From contig NZ_CP087176.1 in assembly GCF_024748695.1 (NCBI RefSeq), positions 6,441,501 through 6,505,500 of the forward strand: DNA of 64,000 bases, in the 5' to 3' direction. The position numbers were made by a program, and so were the translations under genes. Numbering within the stretch: position 1 is the first letter of the stretch; every line of letters starts with the position of its first letter. The notes below the pieces were generated by a model. It was not told the DNA's origin and searched no databases. It saw only the letters and a program-made list of their open reading frames with translations. Positions 46,456 through 57,247 of this stretch are shown here, piece after piece. Source of the stretch: Pseudomonas sp. B21-040 (GTDB lineage: Bacteria > Pseudomonadota > Gammaproteobacteria > Pseudomonadales > Pseudomonadaceae).

Positions 46456-47949
46456 TTACAACTTGATCCAGGTCGCCTTCAGCTCGGTGTACTTGTCGAA
46501 CGCGTGCAGCGACTTGTCGCGGCCGTTACCCGACTGCTTGAAGCCACCGAACGGAGCGGTCATGTCGCCGCCGTCGTACTGGTTGACCCAAACACTACCG
46601 GCGCGCAGTGCGCGGGCGGTCAGGTGAGCCTTGGAGATGTCCTTGGTCCACACCGCAGCGGCGAGGCCGTATGGCGTGTCGTTGGCAATCGCAACGGCTT
46701 CTTCGGCAGTGTCGAAAGCAATGACCGACAACACCGGGCCAAAGATTTCTTCCTGGGCGATTTTCATCGCGTTGCTCACACCGTCGAAAATCGTTGGCTC
46801 AACGTAAGTGCCACCGGTTTCCTGGAGCGTGCGCTTGCCACCGGCCACCAGTTTGGCGCCGTCGGCATGACCCGACTCAATGTAGGACAGCACAGTGTTC
46901 ATCTGCTGGGTATCGACCAGCGCGCCGACGTTGGTCGCCGGGTCCAGCGGGTTGCCTGGCTTCCAGGTTTTCAGGGCCTCGATCACCAGTGGCAGGAATT
47001 TATCCTTGATCGAACGCTCCACCAGCAGGCGCGAACCGGCGGTGCAGACTTCACCCTGGTTGAAGGCGATGGCGCCGGCAGCGGCTTCGGCCGCTTCCTG
47101 CAGGTTTGGTGCATCGGCGAACACGATGTTCGGGCTCTTGCCGCCGGCTTCGAGCCAGACGCGCTTCATATTCGACTCGCCCGAGTAGATCAGCAGTTGC
47201 TTGGCGATTTTGGTCGAACCGGTGAACACCAGTGTGTCGACATCGTTGTGCAGGGCCAGGGCCTTGCCGACGGTGTGACCGTAACCTGGCAGCACGTTCA
47301 GCACGCCTTTCGGGATACCGGCTTCAACGGCCAGCGCAGCGATACGAATGGCGGTCAGCGGCGATTTTTCCGACGGTTTTAGGATCACCGAGTTACCGGT
47401 CGACAGCGCCGGGCCGAGTTTCCAGCACGCCATCATCAGCGGGAAGTTCCACGGCACGATGGCGCCGACAACGCCAACCGGCTCGCGCGTCACCAGACCG
47501 AGTTGATCGTGCGGGGTGGCGGCGACTTCGTCGTAAATCTTGTCGATGGCTTCGCCGCTCCAGCTCAGGGCTTGCGCCGCGCCGGGAACGTCGATGTACA
47601 GGGAATCGCTGATCGGCTTGCCCATGTCCAGGGTTTCAAGCAGCGCCAGCTCTTCAGCATTCTGCTTCAACAGGCCGGCGAAACGGATCATGGTGGCTTT
47701 GCGTTTGGCCGGCGCCAGGCGCGACCAGACACCGGAATTGAAGGTGGCGCGGGCGTTTTCAACCGCGCGCTGGGCGTCGGCGGCGTCACAGCTGGCAATC
47801 TTGCCCAGCAGACGGCCATCGACCGGGCTGATGCACTCGAAGGTCTCGCTGGAGACGGCGTCGGTGTATTCACCATTGATGTAAGCGCGGCCTTCGATCT
47901 TCAGATCGCGAGCCCGTTGTTCCCAATCGGCACGAGTCAGGGTGGTCAT
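46456..47949 (-). CDS. pauC: Aldehyde dehydrogenase PauC/KauB-type
   Basis: 497 residues. NAD(P)-binding GSTKIAKQLL region, general base glutamate in LEAGGKSPNI, catalytic cysteine in NQGEVCTAGSRLLVE, and the family C-terminal KTLTARALRAG-like block. Oxidises gamma-glutamyl-gamma-aminobutyraldehyde and related aldehydes in polyamine degradation; corresponds to PA5312 (pauC, also kauB). Divergent from the cupin gene by about 230 bases. Confidence 0.87.
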   Translation of the reverse strand: MTTLTRADWEQRARDLKIEGRAYINGEYTDAVSSETFECISPVDGRLLGKIASCDAADAQRAVENARATFNSGVWSRLAPAKRKATMIRFAGLLKQNAEELALLETLDMGKPISDSLYIDVPGAAQALSWSGEAIDKIYDEVAATPHDQLGLVTREPVGVVGAIVPWNFPLMMACWKLGPALSTGNSVILKPSEKSPLTAIRIAALAVEAGIPKGVLNVLPGYGHTVGKALALHNDVDTLVFTGSTKIAKQLLIYSGESNMKRVWLEAGGKSPNIVFADAPNLQEAAEAAAGAIAFNQGEVCTAGSRLLVERSIKDKFLPLVIEALKTWKPGNPLDPATNVGALVDTQQMNTVLSYIESGHADGAKLVAGGKRTLQETGGTYVEPTIFDGVSNAMKIAQEEIFGPVLSVIAFDTAEEAVAIANDTPYGLAAAVWTKDISKAHLTARALRAGSVWVNQYDGGDMTAPFGGFKQSGNGRDKSLHAFDKYTELKATWIKL

Positions 47950-48175
47950 TCGAGTGTCCTCCTCTTATTGAATACGAACGCTGCGCGGTCTTCGCGGGCG
48001 CTGTCAGGAATTCTGCCCGGCCAGCCTGCTTTTCGGCCCAAGGCAACCCCCACCCTAAACCAGCGGCAGGTGAAGTTTCAATATATTTGACATAAGGCCG
48101 TCAAACGGCCTTGCGATGTTCATTTTAATAAACATAGACTTTGGGCTTTTCAGGCAATCACGGGAAATTACAACA

Positions 48176-48538
48176 ATGAATATCCAGGATGTCGTCGACT
48201 TCAGCCAAGCCACGACAGCGCCCGAGCGCTATCGACCGGACCCGGTGAAAATCCTCAAGGGCGACCCGGAACAAGCGGTATACAACCATTACAACAGCCC
48301 GTGCGGGCAGTTGAATGCTGGCGTTTGGGAAGGCGACGTCGGGCAATGGACGGTGAACTTCACCGAACACGAGTACTGCGAAATCGTTCAAGGGGTTTCG
48401 GTGCTGCGCGACAACGATGGCAACAGCAAAACCCTGCGCGCGGGTGACCGCTTCGTGATTCCTGCCGGGTTCCGCGGCACTTGGGAAGTGCTGGAGCCGT
48501 GCCGCAAGATTTATGTGGCGTTTGAACAGAAAGCTTGA
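48176..48538 (+). CDS. Cupin-domain protein
   Basis: 120 residues from MNIQDVVDFSQATTAPERYR. Single-domain cupin of the DUF861 type: GVWEGDVGQWTVNFTEHEYCEI and RAGDRFVIPAGFRGTWEVLEP. The family includes small sugar- or amine-binding proteins without known catalysis. Divergent from pauC, which suggests a link to amine metabolism (inference). The start is preceded by AAATTACAACA, which resembles a Hfq/Crc CA motif; no strong Shine-Dalgarno. Confidence 0.8.
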   Translation: MNIQDVVDFSQATTAPERYRPDPVKILKGDPEQAVYNHYNSPCGQLNAGVWEGDVGQWTVNFTEHEYCEIVQGVSVLRDNDGNSKTLRAGDRFVIPAGFRGTWEVLEPCRKIYVAFEQKA

Positions 48539-48564
48539 GGATTTAGATTGTCTGGGCCGACGCT

Positions 48565-48637
48565 TTCGCGAGCAGGCTCGGTCCCACAGGTTTTGTAATC
48601 GACACAGATTTCTGTAGGAGCATGGCTTGCCCGCGAT
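48565..48637. repeat. REP pair (BIME) after the cupin gene
   Basis: TTCGCGAGCAGGCTCGGTCC (from 48565) and TGTAGGAGCATGGCTTGCCC (from 48613) are inverted REP units of two slightly different subtypes. Between convergent cupin and rpmG genes. Confidence 0.85.
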
Positions 48638-48671
48638 GAGGCCCTGACAGGCCCCACAAAACTCAGGACAC

Positions 48672-48706
48672 AAAAAAGGCCCGTATCTCGCGATACGGGC
48701 CTTTTT
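48672..48706. terminator. Bidirectional terminator after rpmG
   Basis: AGGCCCGTATC-TCGC-GATACGGGCCT with A and T tracts on both sides. It ends the rpmB-rpmG transcript (minus). Confidence 0.93.
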
Positions 48707-48725
48707 CGTAAGAGAGAAAAATCAA

Positions 48726-48881
48726 TTACTTGATTTTGCCTTCTTTGTAGATCACGTGCTTGCGAACAACCGGATCAAATTTCTTGATCTCGATTTTGTC
48801 CGGGGTAGTACGCTTGTTCTTGTCGGTAGTGTAGAAGTGACCAGTACCGGCGCTCGAAATCAAACGAATCAATTCACGCAT
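48726..48881 (-). CDS. rpmG: 50S ribosomal protein L33
   Basis: 51 residues, [20 protein letters not shown]... ending KEGKIK. Standard L33 size and sequence, without the zinc cysteines. Eleven bases after rpmB. Together they make the usual rpmB-rpmG operon. Confidence 0.97.
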   Translation of the reverse strand: MRELIRLISSAGTGHFYTTDKNKRTTPDKIEIKKFDPVVRKHVIYKEGKIK

Positions 48882-48892
48882 GATTAGCTCCC

Positions 48893-49126
48893 TTAGATCT
48901 TGCCGGCTTTGCGGATTTCGGCCAGCACGACAGTGATGCCACGCTTGTCGATGATACGCATGCCTTTGGCAGATACGCGCAGACGCACGAAACGTTTCTC
49001 TTCTTCAACCCAGAAGCGGTGATGCTGCAGGTTCGGCAGGAAACGACGACGGGTTTTGTTGTTTGCGTGGGAAATGTTATTCCCAGTCACCGGACCCTTA
49101 CCGGTAACTTGACATACTCTCGACAT
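48893..49126 (-). CDS. rpmB: 50S ribosomal protein L28
   Basis: 77 residues starting [20 protein letters not shown], ending [14 protein letters not shown]. Standard length. Upstream lies a leader of about 140 bases with a hairpin near 49150-49170 and the promoter listed below. Confidence 0.97.
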   Translation of the reverse strand: MSRVCQVTGKGPVTGNNISHANNKTRRRFLPNLQHHRFWVEEEKRFVRLRVSAKGMRIIDKRGITVVLAEIRKAGKI

Positions 49127-49572
49127 GCCTCAGCCCTCTAAAACCACATGCCCAACCCGGCATGGGTTGGCCGCTTAATCTCTCAGTCATTTGGCGCCAG
49201 GCGCCGCGTTTCTTTAGAGGTCTTACCGGCTACACCTACAGTGAAGGAACCGGGCCCCTAGAAAAGAGCGCTGCTTTATACCAGAAAGACTGAAGAGCAA
49301 CAACATTCCGTGTGCACAGACCTGATAAAAACCCCGTTTTTCGGGCCACGAGCGCCTTGGATAAAGGCTATCGTGGCTAAAGACCGCTCGTCGCAGAGAA
49401 TCGGTCAAACCGCCCATTCAGGATTTTTCTCAGCCGGTGCGCACTGAAATCAATCGCACATACTCCCCTTAAAATGAAAAAGGGGATAGTCATTTGCAAA
49501 AGAGCCCACTAGGGTAAGCCTTTTCCAGACTGCACTTGCAGATGGGCCTTCGATCTGTAAAGGAATCCGACC
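49127..49572. promoter_or_regulatory. Leader of rpmB and control region of the peptide-binding protein gene
   Basis: 446 bases without a credible gene. The minus strand carries the rpmB leader with a stem CCAACCC/GGGTTGG (49148-49168) and the palindrome GGCGCCAGGCGCC. The part next to 49573 should hold the promoter of the plus-strand gene; GAAAAAGGGGATAG there is A-rich, but no clear -10 box was chosen. Confidence 0.5.
49275..49303 (-). promoter_or_regulatory. Sigma-70 promoter of rpmB-rpmG
   Basis: Minus strand: TTGTTG (-35), 17-base spacer, TATAAA (-10). The transcription start should lie about 140 bases before the rpmB ATG. Confidence 0.65.
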
Positions 49573-51162
49573 ATGCGCCTCGCTGCCCTACCGTTGTTGC
49601 TCGCCCCTCTCCTGCTGAGCCCACTGGCCCATGCCGCGGCGCTTAGCGTCTGCACCGAGGCCAGCCCCGAAGGGTTCGACGTGGTGCAATACAACTCGCT
49701 GACCACCACCAACGCCTCGGCCGACGTGCTGATGAACCGCCTGGTGGACTTCGACACGGCCAGCGGCAAAGTGGTCCACAGCTTGGCGGACAGCTGGGAA
49801 GTCACACCCGACGGCCTGACGTACGTGTTCAAACTGCGTCCGGACGTAAAATTCCACACTACTGAATACTTCAGCCCGACGCGCGAACTGACCGCTGAAG
49901 ACGTAATCTTCAGCTTCGAGCGCATGCTCGACCCGGCCAACCCTTGGCACCAAGTGGCCCAGAGTGGCTTCCCCCACGCGCAATCGATGCAGTTGCCGGC
50001 ACTGATCAAGAAAATCGACGCGCTGGACCCGCTCACCGTACGATTCACCCTCGACCACCCGGATTCGACGTTCCTCGCCACATTGAGCATGGGGTTCGCC
50101 TCGATCTATTCCGCCGAGTATGCCGACAAGCTAATGAAGGCTGGCGCTGCCGAGAAGCTCAACAGCCAGCCCATCGGCACCGGCCCATTCGTGTTCACGC
50201 GTTTCCAGAAAGACGCCTCGATTCGCTACAAGGCCAACCCGGATTACTTCCGCGGCAAGCCTTCGGTGGACCCTCTGGTCTTCGCAATCACCCCGGACGC
50301 CAACGTGCGCCTGCAGAAATTGCGGCGCAACGAATGCCAGATCGCCCTGTCACCCAAACCTCTGGACGTACAGGCCGCGCTGAAAGAGCCGACGCTTAAA
50401 GTCGAAAAGACTGACGCCTTCATGACCGCGTTCGTTGGCATCAACAGCCAGCATCCACCGCTGGACAAGCCGGAAGTGCGCCAGGCGATCAACCTCGCCT
50501 TCGATAAGGCCAACTACATCAAAGCCGTGTTCGAGGACACCGCCGAGCCCGCCAACGGCCCCTACCCGCCGAACACCTGGAGCTACGCCAAAGGCCTGCC
50601 GGGTTACCCGCACGACGTTGCAAAGGCCAAGGCGTTGATGGCCAAGGCCGGGCTCAAGGACGGCTTCCAGACCACCATCTGGACCCGTCCTTCCGGCAGC
50701 TTGCTGAACCCCAATCCCAGCCTCGGCGCGCAATTGCTGCAATCCGATCTGGCGGAAATCGGCATTCAGGCCGAAATCCGCGTGATCGAATGGGGCGAAC
50801 TGATCCGCCGCGCCAAGGCCGGCGAGCACGACCTGCTGTTCATGGGCTGGGCTGGCGACAACGGCGACCCGGATAACTTCCTTACGCCGCAGTTTTCCTG
50901 CGCGGCGGTCAAGTCCGGGACCAACTTCGCACGGTACTGCAATCAGGATCTGGACAAGCTGATCAGCGCCGGCAAGACCACCGGCGAGCAAGGCGTGCGC
51001 ACCAAGCTCTACGAACAGGCGCAGGCTCAGATTCAGCAACAGGCGCTGTGGTTGCCGCTGGCACACCCGACGGCGTTTGCGCTGACGCGTAAGGATGTCG
51101 AGGGTTACTCCGTTAGTCCGTTTGGCCGCCAGGATTATTCGAAGGTAGTCCTCAAACCATAA
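49573..51162 (+). CDS. Dipeptide-type ABC transporter substrate-binding protein
   Basis: 529 residues with a signal peptide (~1-21, ending AHAAA). SBP family 5 signatures: LADSWEVTPDGLTYVFKLRP, LNSQPIGTGPFVF, and the tail region PTAFALTRKDVEGY. It delivers peptides to a DppBCDF-type permease, which is not encoded here. The same solitary gene lies between rpmB and radC in PAO1 (PA5317, one of several dipeptide-binding proteins). Periplasmic. Confidence 0.9.
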   Translation: MRLAALPLLLAPLLLSPLAHAAALSVCTEASPEGFDVVQYNSLTTTNASADVLMNRLVDFDTASGKVVHSLADSWEVTPDGLTYVFKLRPDVKFHTTEYFSPTRELTAEDVIFSFERMLDPANPWHQVAQSGFPHAQSMQLPALIKKIDALDPLTVRFTLDHPDSTFLATLSMGFASIYSAEYADKLMKAGAAEKLNSQPIGTGPFVFTRFQKDASIRYKANPDYFRGKPSVDPLVFAITPDANVRLQKLRRNECQIALSPKPLDVQAALKEPTLKVEKTDAFMTAFVGINSQHPPLDKPEVRQAINLAFDKANYIKAVFEDTAEPANGPYPPNTWSYAKGLPGYPHDVAKAKALMAKAGLKDGFQTTIWTRPSGSLLNPNPSLGAQLLQSDLAEIGIQAEIRVIEWGELIRRAKAGEHDLLFMGWAGDNGDPDNFLTPQFSCAAVKSGTNFARYCNQDLDKLISAGKTTGEQGVRTKLYEQAQAQIQQQALWLPLAHPTAFALTRKDVEGYSVSPFGRQDYSKVVLKP

Positions 51163-51178
51163 GCGACAACACAAAACC

Positions 51179-51268
51179 TGTGGGAGCGGGCTTGCCCGCG
51201 ATAGCGGACTTTCAGGCGACAACCATGTTGAATTTGCCGACGTCATCGCGGGCAAGCCCGCTCCCACA
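51179..51268. repeat. REP pair (BIME) after the peptide-binding protein
   Basis: Inverted REP units TGTGGGAGCGGGCTTGCCCG and CGGGCAAGCCCGCTCCCACA, between the convergent peptide-binding protein and radC genes. Confidence 0.9.
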
Positions 51269-51296
51269 GGGACTCACTTAACTTCGACCCCCTCGC

Positions 51297-51971
51297 TTAC
51301 ATCCACCCGTACTCAGCCATCGACAGCGGCTCGCCGTCACCGATGATGAAATGGTCGAGCACCCGCACGTCAATCAAATCCAATGCCTCTTGCAGGCGTT
51401 TGGTCAGCAGCCGATCTGCCTGACTCGGATCAGGATTGCCCGACGGATGGTTGTGGCACAGGATCAACGCTGCGGCGTTGTGGGCCAACGCGCGCTTAAC
51501 CACTTGCCTCGGGTAGACGCTGGTGCTGTCGATGGAGCCGCGAAACAGCACCTCAAAGGTCAGCACTTGATGCTTGGAATCCAGAAACAGACAGCCAAAT
51601 ACCTCATGAGGCTCGTGGCGCAGCATCGATTTCAGGTAATCCCGAACGGCCTGCGGGTTCTCCAACGCTGACTTTTGACGTGCGCGCTCGGCCAAATGCC
51701 TCCGGCCCATCTCCTGCGCTGCTTGCAACTGAGCGAATTTCGCTGGCCCGAGCCCCAATTGCCTGCTGAAGGCGACCTGATCGGCCTCAAGCAATGAGCG
51801 CAGGCTGCCAAACTGATTCAGCAGGTGTCGCGCCAGATCCACCGCGCTTTTACCTGAAACGCCAGTGCGTAAAAAAATCGCCAGCAACTCTGCGTCCGAA
51901 AGACTTGCCGAGCCCAACTCCAACAACCTCTCCCGCGGCCGCTCCGCCGCCGGCCAATCACGAATACTCAT
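51297..51971 (-). CDS. radC: RadC-family JAB/MPN protein
   Basis: 224 residues from [20 protein letters not shown], the usual RadC length. The open frame upstream overlaps coaBC and is not coding. N-terminal helix-hairpin-helix (~1-95) and JAB1/MPN metalloprotease-like domain with [14 protein letters not shown]. Despite the name, a DNA repair role has not been confirmed, and the function is open. Divergent from coaBC. Confidence 0.93.
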   Translation of the reverse strand: MSIRDWPAAERPRERLLELGSASLSDAELLAIFLRTGVSGKSAVDLARHLLNQFGSLRSLLEADQVAFSRQLGLGPAKFAQLQAAQEMGRRHLAERARQKSALENPQAVRDYLKSMLRHEPHEVFGCLFLDSKHQVLTFEVLFRGSIDSTSVYPRQVVKRALAHNAAALILCHNHPSGNPDPSQADRLLTKRLQEALDLIDVRVLDHFIIGDGEPLSMAEYGWM

Positions 51972-52107
51972 AGCACCTTCCCTGTCTGTGGGCGCCGCTG
52001 TTCCATTGCGGTCGCTGTGATATCGTAGCCCATCTTTTTTGCGGGCGATTTCACTCCTGGGGAGGGGGTATCGCCCTGCTGTCATCAACGAAATGAAAGG
52101 CAGACCT

Positions 52108-53316
52108 ATGCAGCGGCTGTATCGGAAACGCATCGTTCTGGGCGTCGGCGGCGGCATCGCTGCCTACAAGAGCGCCGACCTGGTTCGCCGCCTGATGGAC
52201 CAGGGCGCCGAAGTGCGCGTGGTCATGACCCGTGGCGGTGCCGAGTTCATCACCCCGCTGACCATGCAGGCCCTGTCCGGGCACCCTGTGCACCTGGACC
52301 TGCTGGACCCGGCAGCCGAAGCGGCGATGGGCCACATCGAGCTGGCCAAATGGGCAGACCTGGTGCTGATCGCCCCGGCGACCGCCGACCTGATCGCGCG
52401 CCTGGCCCAAGGCATCGCCAACGACCTGTTGACCACGCTGGTGCTGGCCACCGACGCCGTGGTCGCCGTTGCCCCGGCGATGAACCAGGCCATGTGGCGC
52501 GATCCGGCGACCCAGGCCAACCTGCAAATCCTCGAAAGCCGCGACATCAAAACCTTCGGCCCGGCCTCCGGCAGCCAGGCCTGTGGCGACGTTGGCCTGG
52601 GCCGTATGCTCGAAGCCACCGACCTTGCCCAGTGCGCGGCGGACTGTTTCCAGCGCCAGGCGCTGACTGGCAAACACGTGCTGATCACCGCCGGTCCGAC
52701 CCAGGAAAACATCGACCCGGTGCGCTACATCACCAACCACAGCTCCGGGAAAATGGGCTTTGCCCTGGCCGAAGCCGCGGTGGAAGCCGGCGCCCGCGTG
52801 ACCTTGATCACCGGCCCGGTGCACCTGCCAACGCCGGATCGCGTTACGCGTATTGACGTAGTCAGTGCCCGCGACATGCTCGCCGCGTGCGAAGCCGCGA
52901 TCCCTTGCGACCTGTTCATCGCCTCGGCAGCGGTCGCGGACTACCGTCCGGAAGTGGTCGCCCCACAGAAACTCAAGAAAGACCCTACGAACGGCGACGG
53001 CTTGTTGCTACAAATGGTGCGCAACCCGGACATCCTGGCCACCATCGCCACACGCCCCGACCGCCCGTTCAGTGTCGGTTTTGCCGCCGAGACCGAACAC
53101 CTGCTCGATTACGCTGCCCGCAAGTTGAAAGACAAAAACCTCGATTTGATCGTCGCCAACGACGTCGCCAACCCGAGCATTGGCTTCAACAGCGAAGAAA
53201 ACGCCTGCAGCGTGATCGACCGTGAGCTTCACGCCACACTTTTCGCCCAGACCAGCAAGAGCAAAATTGCTCGCCAGCTGATCACTTTTATCGCCGAACG
53301 TCTGAACCAGGTTTAA
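52108..53316 (+). CDS. coaBC: Bifunctional phosphopantothenoylcysteine synthetase/decarboxylase
   Basis: 402 residues from [21 protein letters not shown]-terminal CoaC flavoprotein domain (~1-185), catalytic histidine in [16 protein letters not shown] and PAMNQAMW. The C-terminal CoaB domain (~190-402) has [18 protein letters not shown]. Two steps of coenzyme A synthesis from 4'-phosphopantothenate. dut follows after five bases. Confidence 0.96.
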   Translation: MQRLYRKRIVLGVGGGIAAYKSADLVRRLMDQGAEVRVVMTRGGAEFITPLTMQALSGHPVHLDLLDPAAEAAMGHIELAKWADLVLIAPATADLIARLAQGIANDLLTTLVLATDAVVAVAPAMNQAMWRDPATQANLQILESRDIKTFGPASGSQACGDVGLGRMLEATDLAQCAADCFQRQALTGKHVLITAGPTQENIDPVRYITNHSSGKMGFALAEAAVEAGARVTLITGPVHLPTPDRVTRIDVVSARDMLAACEAAIPCDLFIASAAVADYRPEVVAPQKLKKDPTNGDGLLLQMVRNPDILATIATRPDRPFSVGFAAETEHLLDYAARKLKDKNLDLIVANDVANPSIGFNSEENACSVIDRELHATLFAQTSKSKIARQLITFIAERLNQV

Positions 53317-53321
53317 TTTAC

Positions 53322-53777
53322 ATGCACGCTTTGCAAGCCAAGATCCTCGACCCTCGCATCGGTACTGAATTCCCGCTGCCGCAATACGCCACGCCCGGCT
53401 CCGCTGGCCTCGACCTGCGCGCCATGCTGGAAAAAGACATCGTGATAAAACCGGGTGAAACCGTGCTGATCCCCACCGGCCTGTCGGTTTACATCGGCGA
53501 CCCGGGCCTGGCCGCGCTGATCCTGCCGCGCTCGGGCCTGGGCCATAAGCACGGGATCGTGCTGGGTAACCTGGTCGGCTTGATCGACTCCGATTACCAG
53601 GGCCCATTGATGGTGTCCTGCTGGAACCGTGGCCAGACCGATTTCACCATGGTCATTGGCGAGCGTCTGGCCCAGCTGGTTCTGGTGCCTGTGGTGCAAG
53701 CGCATTTCGAGATGGTCGAAGAATTCGTCGAAACCCAGCGCGGCACGGGCGGTTTCGGTCACTCCGGTAGCCACTGA
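53322..53777 (+). CDS. dut: Deoxyuridine 5'-triphosphate nucleotidohydrolase (dUTPase)
   Basis: 151 residues with the five trimeric dUTPase motifs: [45 protein letters not shown] and [10 protein letters not shown]. Removes dUTP and supplies dUMP for thymidylate. Between coaBC and algC, as in PAO1. Confidence 0.97.
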   Translation: MHALQAKILDPRIGTEFPLPQYATPGSAGLDLRAMLEKDIVIKPGETVLIPTGLSVYIGDPGLAALILPRSGLGHKHGIVLGNLVGLIDSDYQGPLMVSCWNRGQTDFTMVIGERLAQLVLVPVVQAHFEMVEEFVETQRGTGGFGHSGSH

Positions 53778-54031
53778 TCAAAAAACAGGCAACAGTGTGG
53801 TGAGGGGCTTGCTCCCTCGCCCCATTTGCTCTGAAAGTTGAACATTCATCTGGAAGGTTTACCGCTGAAAATCAAGGCATTGGCCGGCCAAATCACCGCT
53901 GACGTCACTGGCATGGCCTTTTCGCACCACGAACTCTCTGTGGAAAACACCGTCATACCCTTCAGTTTGAGCCTGCCGACGAATGATTCGCCGGTCTGTC
54001 CAGCCACTTTCGAGATGGAGCATTTCCACAG

Positions 54032-55429
54032 ATGAACAGCCCAGCCCACATCGCCCCCAAGTTCCCCGACAGCATTTTCCGCGCCTACGATATCCGCGGC
54101 ACTGTCCCGGAATTTCTGAATGCTGAAACGGCCTACTGGCTCGGCCGTGCCATCGGCGCCCAAAGCCTGGCTCAGGACGAACCCAATGTTTCGGTTGGCC
54201 GTGACGGCCGCCTGTCTGGCCCGGAACTGGTCGAGCAACTGATCAAGGGGCTGGTCGACGCCGGCTGCCAGGTCAGCGACGTTGGCCTGGTACCAACGCC
54301 GGCGCTGTATTACGCCGCCAACGTGCTGGCGGGCAAGTCCGGCGTGATGTTGACCGGCAGCCACAACCCGTCGAACTACAACGGCTTCAAGATCGTCATC
54401 GCCGGCGATACGCTGGCCAACGAACAGATCCAGGCCCTGCACGACCGCCTCAAGACCAACAACCTGAGCAGCGGCAAAGGCAGCGTCACCAAGGTCGACA
54501 TTCTCGACCGCTATAACACCGAAATCGTCCAGGACATCAAACTGGCCCGCCGCCTGAAAGTCGTCGTGGACTGCGGCAACGGCGCGGCCGGCGTGATCGC
54601 CCCGCAACTGATCGAAGCGCTGAACTGCGAAGTCATCCCGCTGTTCTGCGAAGTCGACGGCAACTTCCCCAACCACCACCCGGACCCGGGCAAGCCTGAA
54701 AACCTCGTGGACCTGATCGCCAAGGTCAAGGAAACCAATGCCGACCTGGGCCTGGCCTTCGACGGCGATGGCGACCGCGTTGGCGTGGTGACCAACACCG
54801 GCAGCATCGTCTACCCGGACCGCCTGCTGATGCTGTTCGCCCGCGACGTTGTAGCGCGCAACCCGGATGCGGAAATCATCTTCGACGTCAAATGCACCCG
54901 CCGCCTGGTTCCGCTGATCAAGGAATACGGTGGTCGGCCGCTAATGTGGAAGACCGGTCACTCGCTGATCAAAAAGAAAATGAAACAATCCGGCGCACTG
55001 CTGGCCGGCGAAATGAGCGGGCACATCTTCTTCAAGGAGCGCTGGTTCGGTTTCGACGACGGCATTTACAGCGCCGCGCGGTTGCTGGAGATCCTCAGCA
55101 AGGAAAAATCATCGGCCGAAGAGCTGTTTGCGACCTTCCCGAACGATATTTCTACGCCGGAAATCAATATCCATGTGACCGAAGAGAGCAAATTCAGCAT
55201 CATTGATGCATTGCACGATGCGACGTGGGGCGAAGGCGCTAACCTGACCACCATCGACGGCGTGCGAGTCGACTACGCCAAAGGCTGGGGCCTGGTGCGC
55301 GCATCCAACACCACACCGGTGCTGGTGTTGCGCTTCGAGGCCGATGACGAGGCTGAATTGCAGCGCATCAAGGACGTCTTCCATGTCCAGTTGAAGCGTG
55401 TTGCACCTGATCTCCAACTACCGTTCTGA
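54032..55429 (+). CDS. algC: Phosphomannomutase/phosphoglucomutase AlgC
   Basis: 465 residues. Catalytic phosphoserine loop TGSHNPSNYNGFKIV (Ser near 108), metal loop DGDGDRVG, sugar-binding loop GEMSGHIFF and phosphate-binding loop VRASNTTPVLVLRFE. Makes mannose-1-P and glucose-1-P for alginate, LPS and Psl-type polysaccharides. The ATG at 54032 overlaps the stop of a short frame that I do not accept as a gene. argB follows after 17 bases. Confidence 0.97.
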   Translation: MNSPAHIAPKFPDSIFRAYDIRGTVPEFLNAETAYWLGRAIGAQSLAQDEPNVSVGRDGRLSGPELVEQLIKGLVDAGCQVSDVGLVPTPALYYAANVLAGKSGVMLTGSHNPSNYNGFKIVIAGDTLANEQIQALHDRLKTNNLSSGKGSVTKVDILDRYNTEIVQDIKLARRLKVVVDCGNGAAGVIAPQLIEALNCEVIPLFCEVDGNFPNHHPDPGKPENLVDLIAKVKETNADLGLAFDGDGDRVGVVTNTGSIVYPDRLLMLFARDVVARNPDAEIIFDVKCTRRLVPLIKEYGGRPLMWKTGHSLIKKKMKQSGALLAGEMSGHIFFKERWFGFDDGIYSAARLLEILSKEKSSAEELFATFPNDISTPEINIHVTEESKFSIIDALHDATWGEGANLTTIDGVRVDYAKGWGLVRASNTTPVLVLRFEADDEAELQRIKDVFHVQLKRVAPDLQLPF

Positions 55430-55446
55430 TTCACCCGGAGCCCTGA

Positions 55447-56352
<906 letters not shown>

Positions 56353-56371
56353 GCGATTGCGAATACAAAAA

Positions 56372-56407
56372 GACCCCGCTCAGCCTGGCTGAGCGGGGTC
56401 TTTTTTT
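56372..56407 (+). terminator. Rho-independent terminator after argB
   Basis: Perfect 14-bp stem (GACCCCGCTCAGCC/GGCTGAGCGGGGTC) followed by seven T residues. It can also serve pyrE transcription from the other side. Confidence 0.95.
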
Positions 56408-56420
56408 ATCCACCAATGCC

Positions 56421-56510
56421 TGTAGGAGCAAGGCTTGCCCGCGATGAACGATAACGCGGTGCATCAGAGACACCACGGCGTATCAATCGTGGGCAAGCCA
56501 TGCTCCTACA
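56421..56510. repeat. REP pair (BIME) between argB and pyrE
   Basis: Inverted REP units TGTAGGAGCAAGGCTTGCCC and GGGCAAGCCATGCTCCTACA with a spacer containing ACGATAACGCGGTG, as in the repeat at 27864-27953. Confidence 0.9.
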
Positions 56511-56520
56511 GATCGGCGTC

Positions 56521-57165
56521 TCAGACGCCGAATTGGGCGCGGTAGGCTTCTACGGCTGGCAGGTGCTGCTTGAGCTGCGGATCGTCTGCCAGGAATTCCA
56601 GCACCTGGTTCAGCGACACAATGCTGATGACCGGGATACCGAAGTCACGCTCGACTTCCTGAATTGCCGACAACTCGCCGTTGCCACGCTCCTGACGGTT
56701 CAGGGCGATCAGCACGCCCTTGGCCTTGGCGCCGTCCTGGGAAGCGATGATCTGCATCACCTCACGAATCGCGGTCCCTGCAGTGATCACGTCATCGATG
56801 ATCAACACATCGCCGGTCAGCGGTGCGCCGACCAGGCTACCGCCTTCGCCGTGGGCCTTGGCTTCTTTGCGATTGAAGCACCATGGCAGATCACGGTCAT
56901 GATGCTCAGCCAGGGCCACCGCAGTGGTCGCCGCCAACGGGATGCCTTTGTAGGCCGGGCCAAACAGCACGTCGAACGAAATGCCGCTCTCGACGATGGC
57001 TGCCGCGTAGAAGCGACCCAGCTGTGCAAGTGCCGAACCCGAGTTGAACAGGCCGGCATTGAAGAAGTAAGGACTGGTACGCCCGGACTTCAGGGTGAAC
57101 TCACCGAAGCGCAAAACGCCGCGATCGATGGCAAAACGAATGAAATCGCGCTGATACGCTTGCAT
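56521..57165 (-). CDS. pyrE: Orotate phosphoribosyltransferase
   Basis: 214 residues from [20 protein letters not shown]; seven further upstream codons are not part of the family. PRPP motif [13 protein letters not shown] and the [12 protein letters not shown] and [11 protein letters not shown] loops. Makes OMP in pyrimidine synthesis. Divergent from crc. Confidence 0.97.
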   Translation of the reverse strand: MQAYQRDFIRFAIDRGVLRFGEFTLKSGRTSPYFFNAGLFNSGSALAQLGRFYAAAIVESGISFDVLFGPAYKGIPLAATTAVALAEHHDRDLPWCFNRKEAKAHGEGGSLVGAPLTGDVLIIDDVITAGTAIREVMQIIASQDGAKAKGVLIALNRQERGNGELSAIQEVERDFGIPVISIVSLNQVLEFLADDPQLKQHLPAVEAYRAQFGV

Positions 57166-57247
57166 GCAAAAAACCCCAAATACCACGGATTTAGCTAATT
57201 AGGTTGACGCCGTGTATCATACACGCACGCGATTTTTGGGGCCATTT

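Noticed and set aside
49223..49417. 64-codon minus-strand frame upstream of rpmB
   Set aside because: It covers the rpmB promoter and leader and resembles no protein.
53838..54035. 65-codon frame with a TTG start overlapping the algC start by four bases
   Set aside because: The ATGA overlap looks like an operon joint, but there is no ribosome-binding site, the start codon is weak and the product resembles no family.
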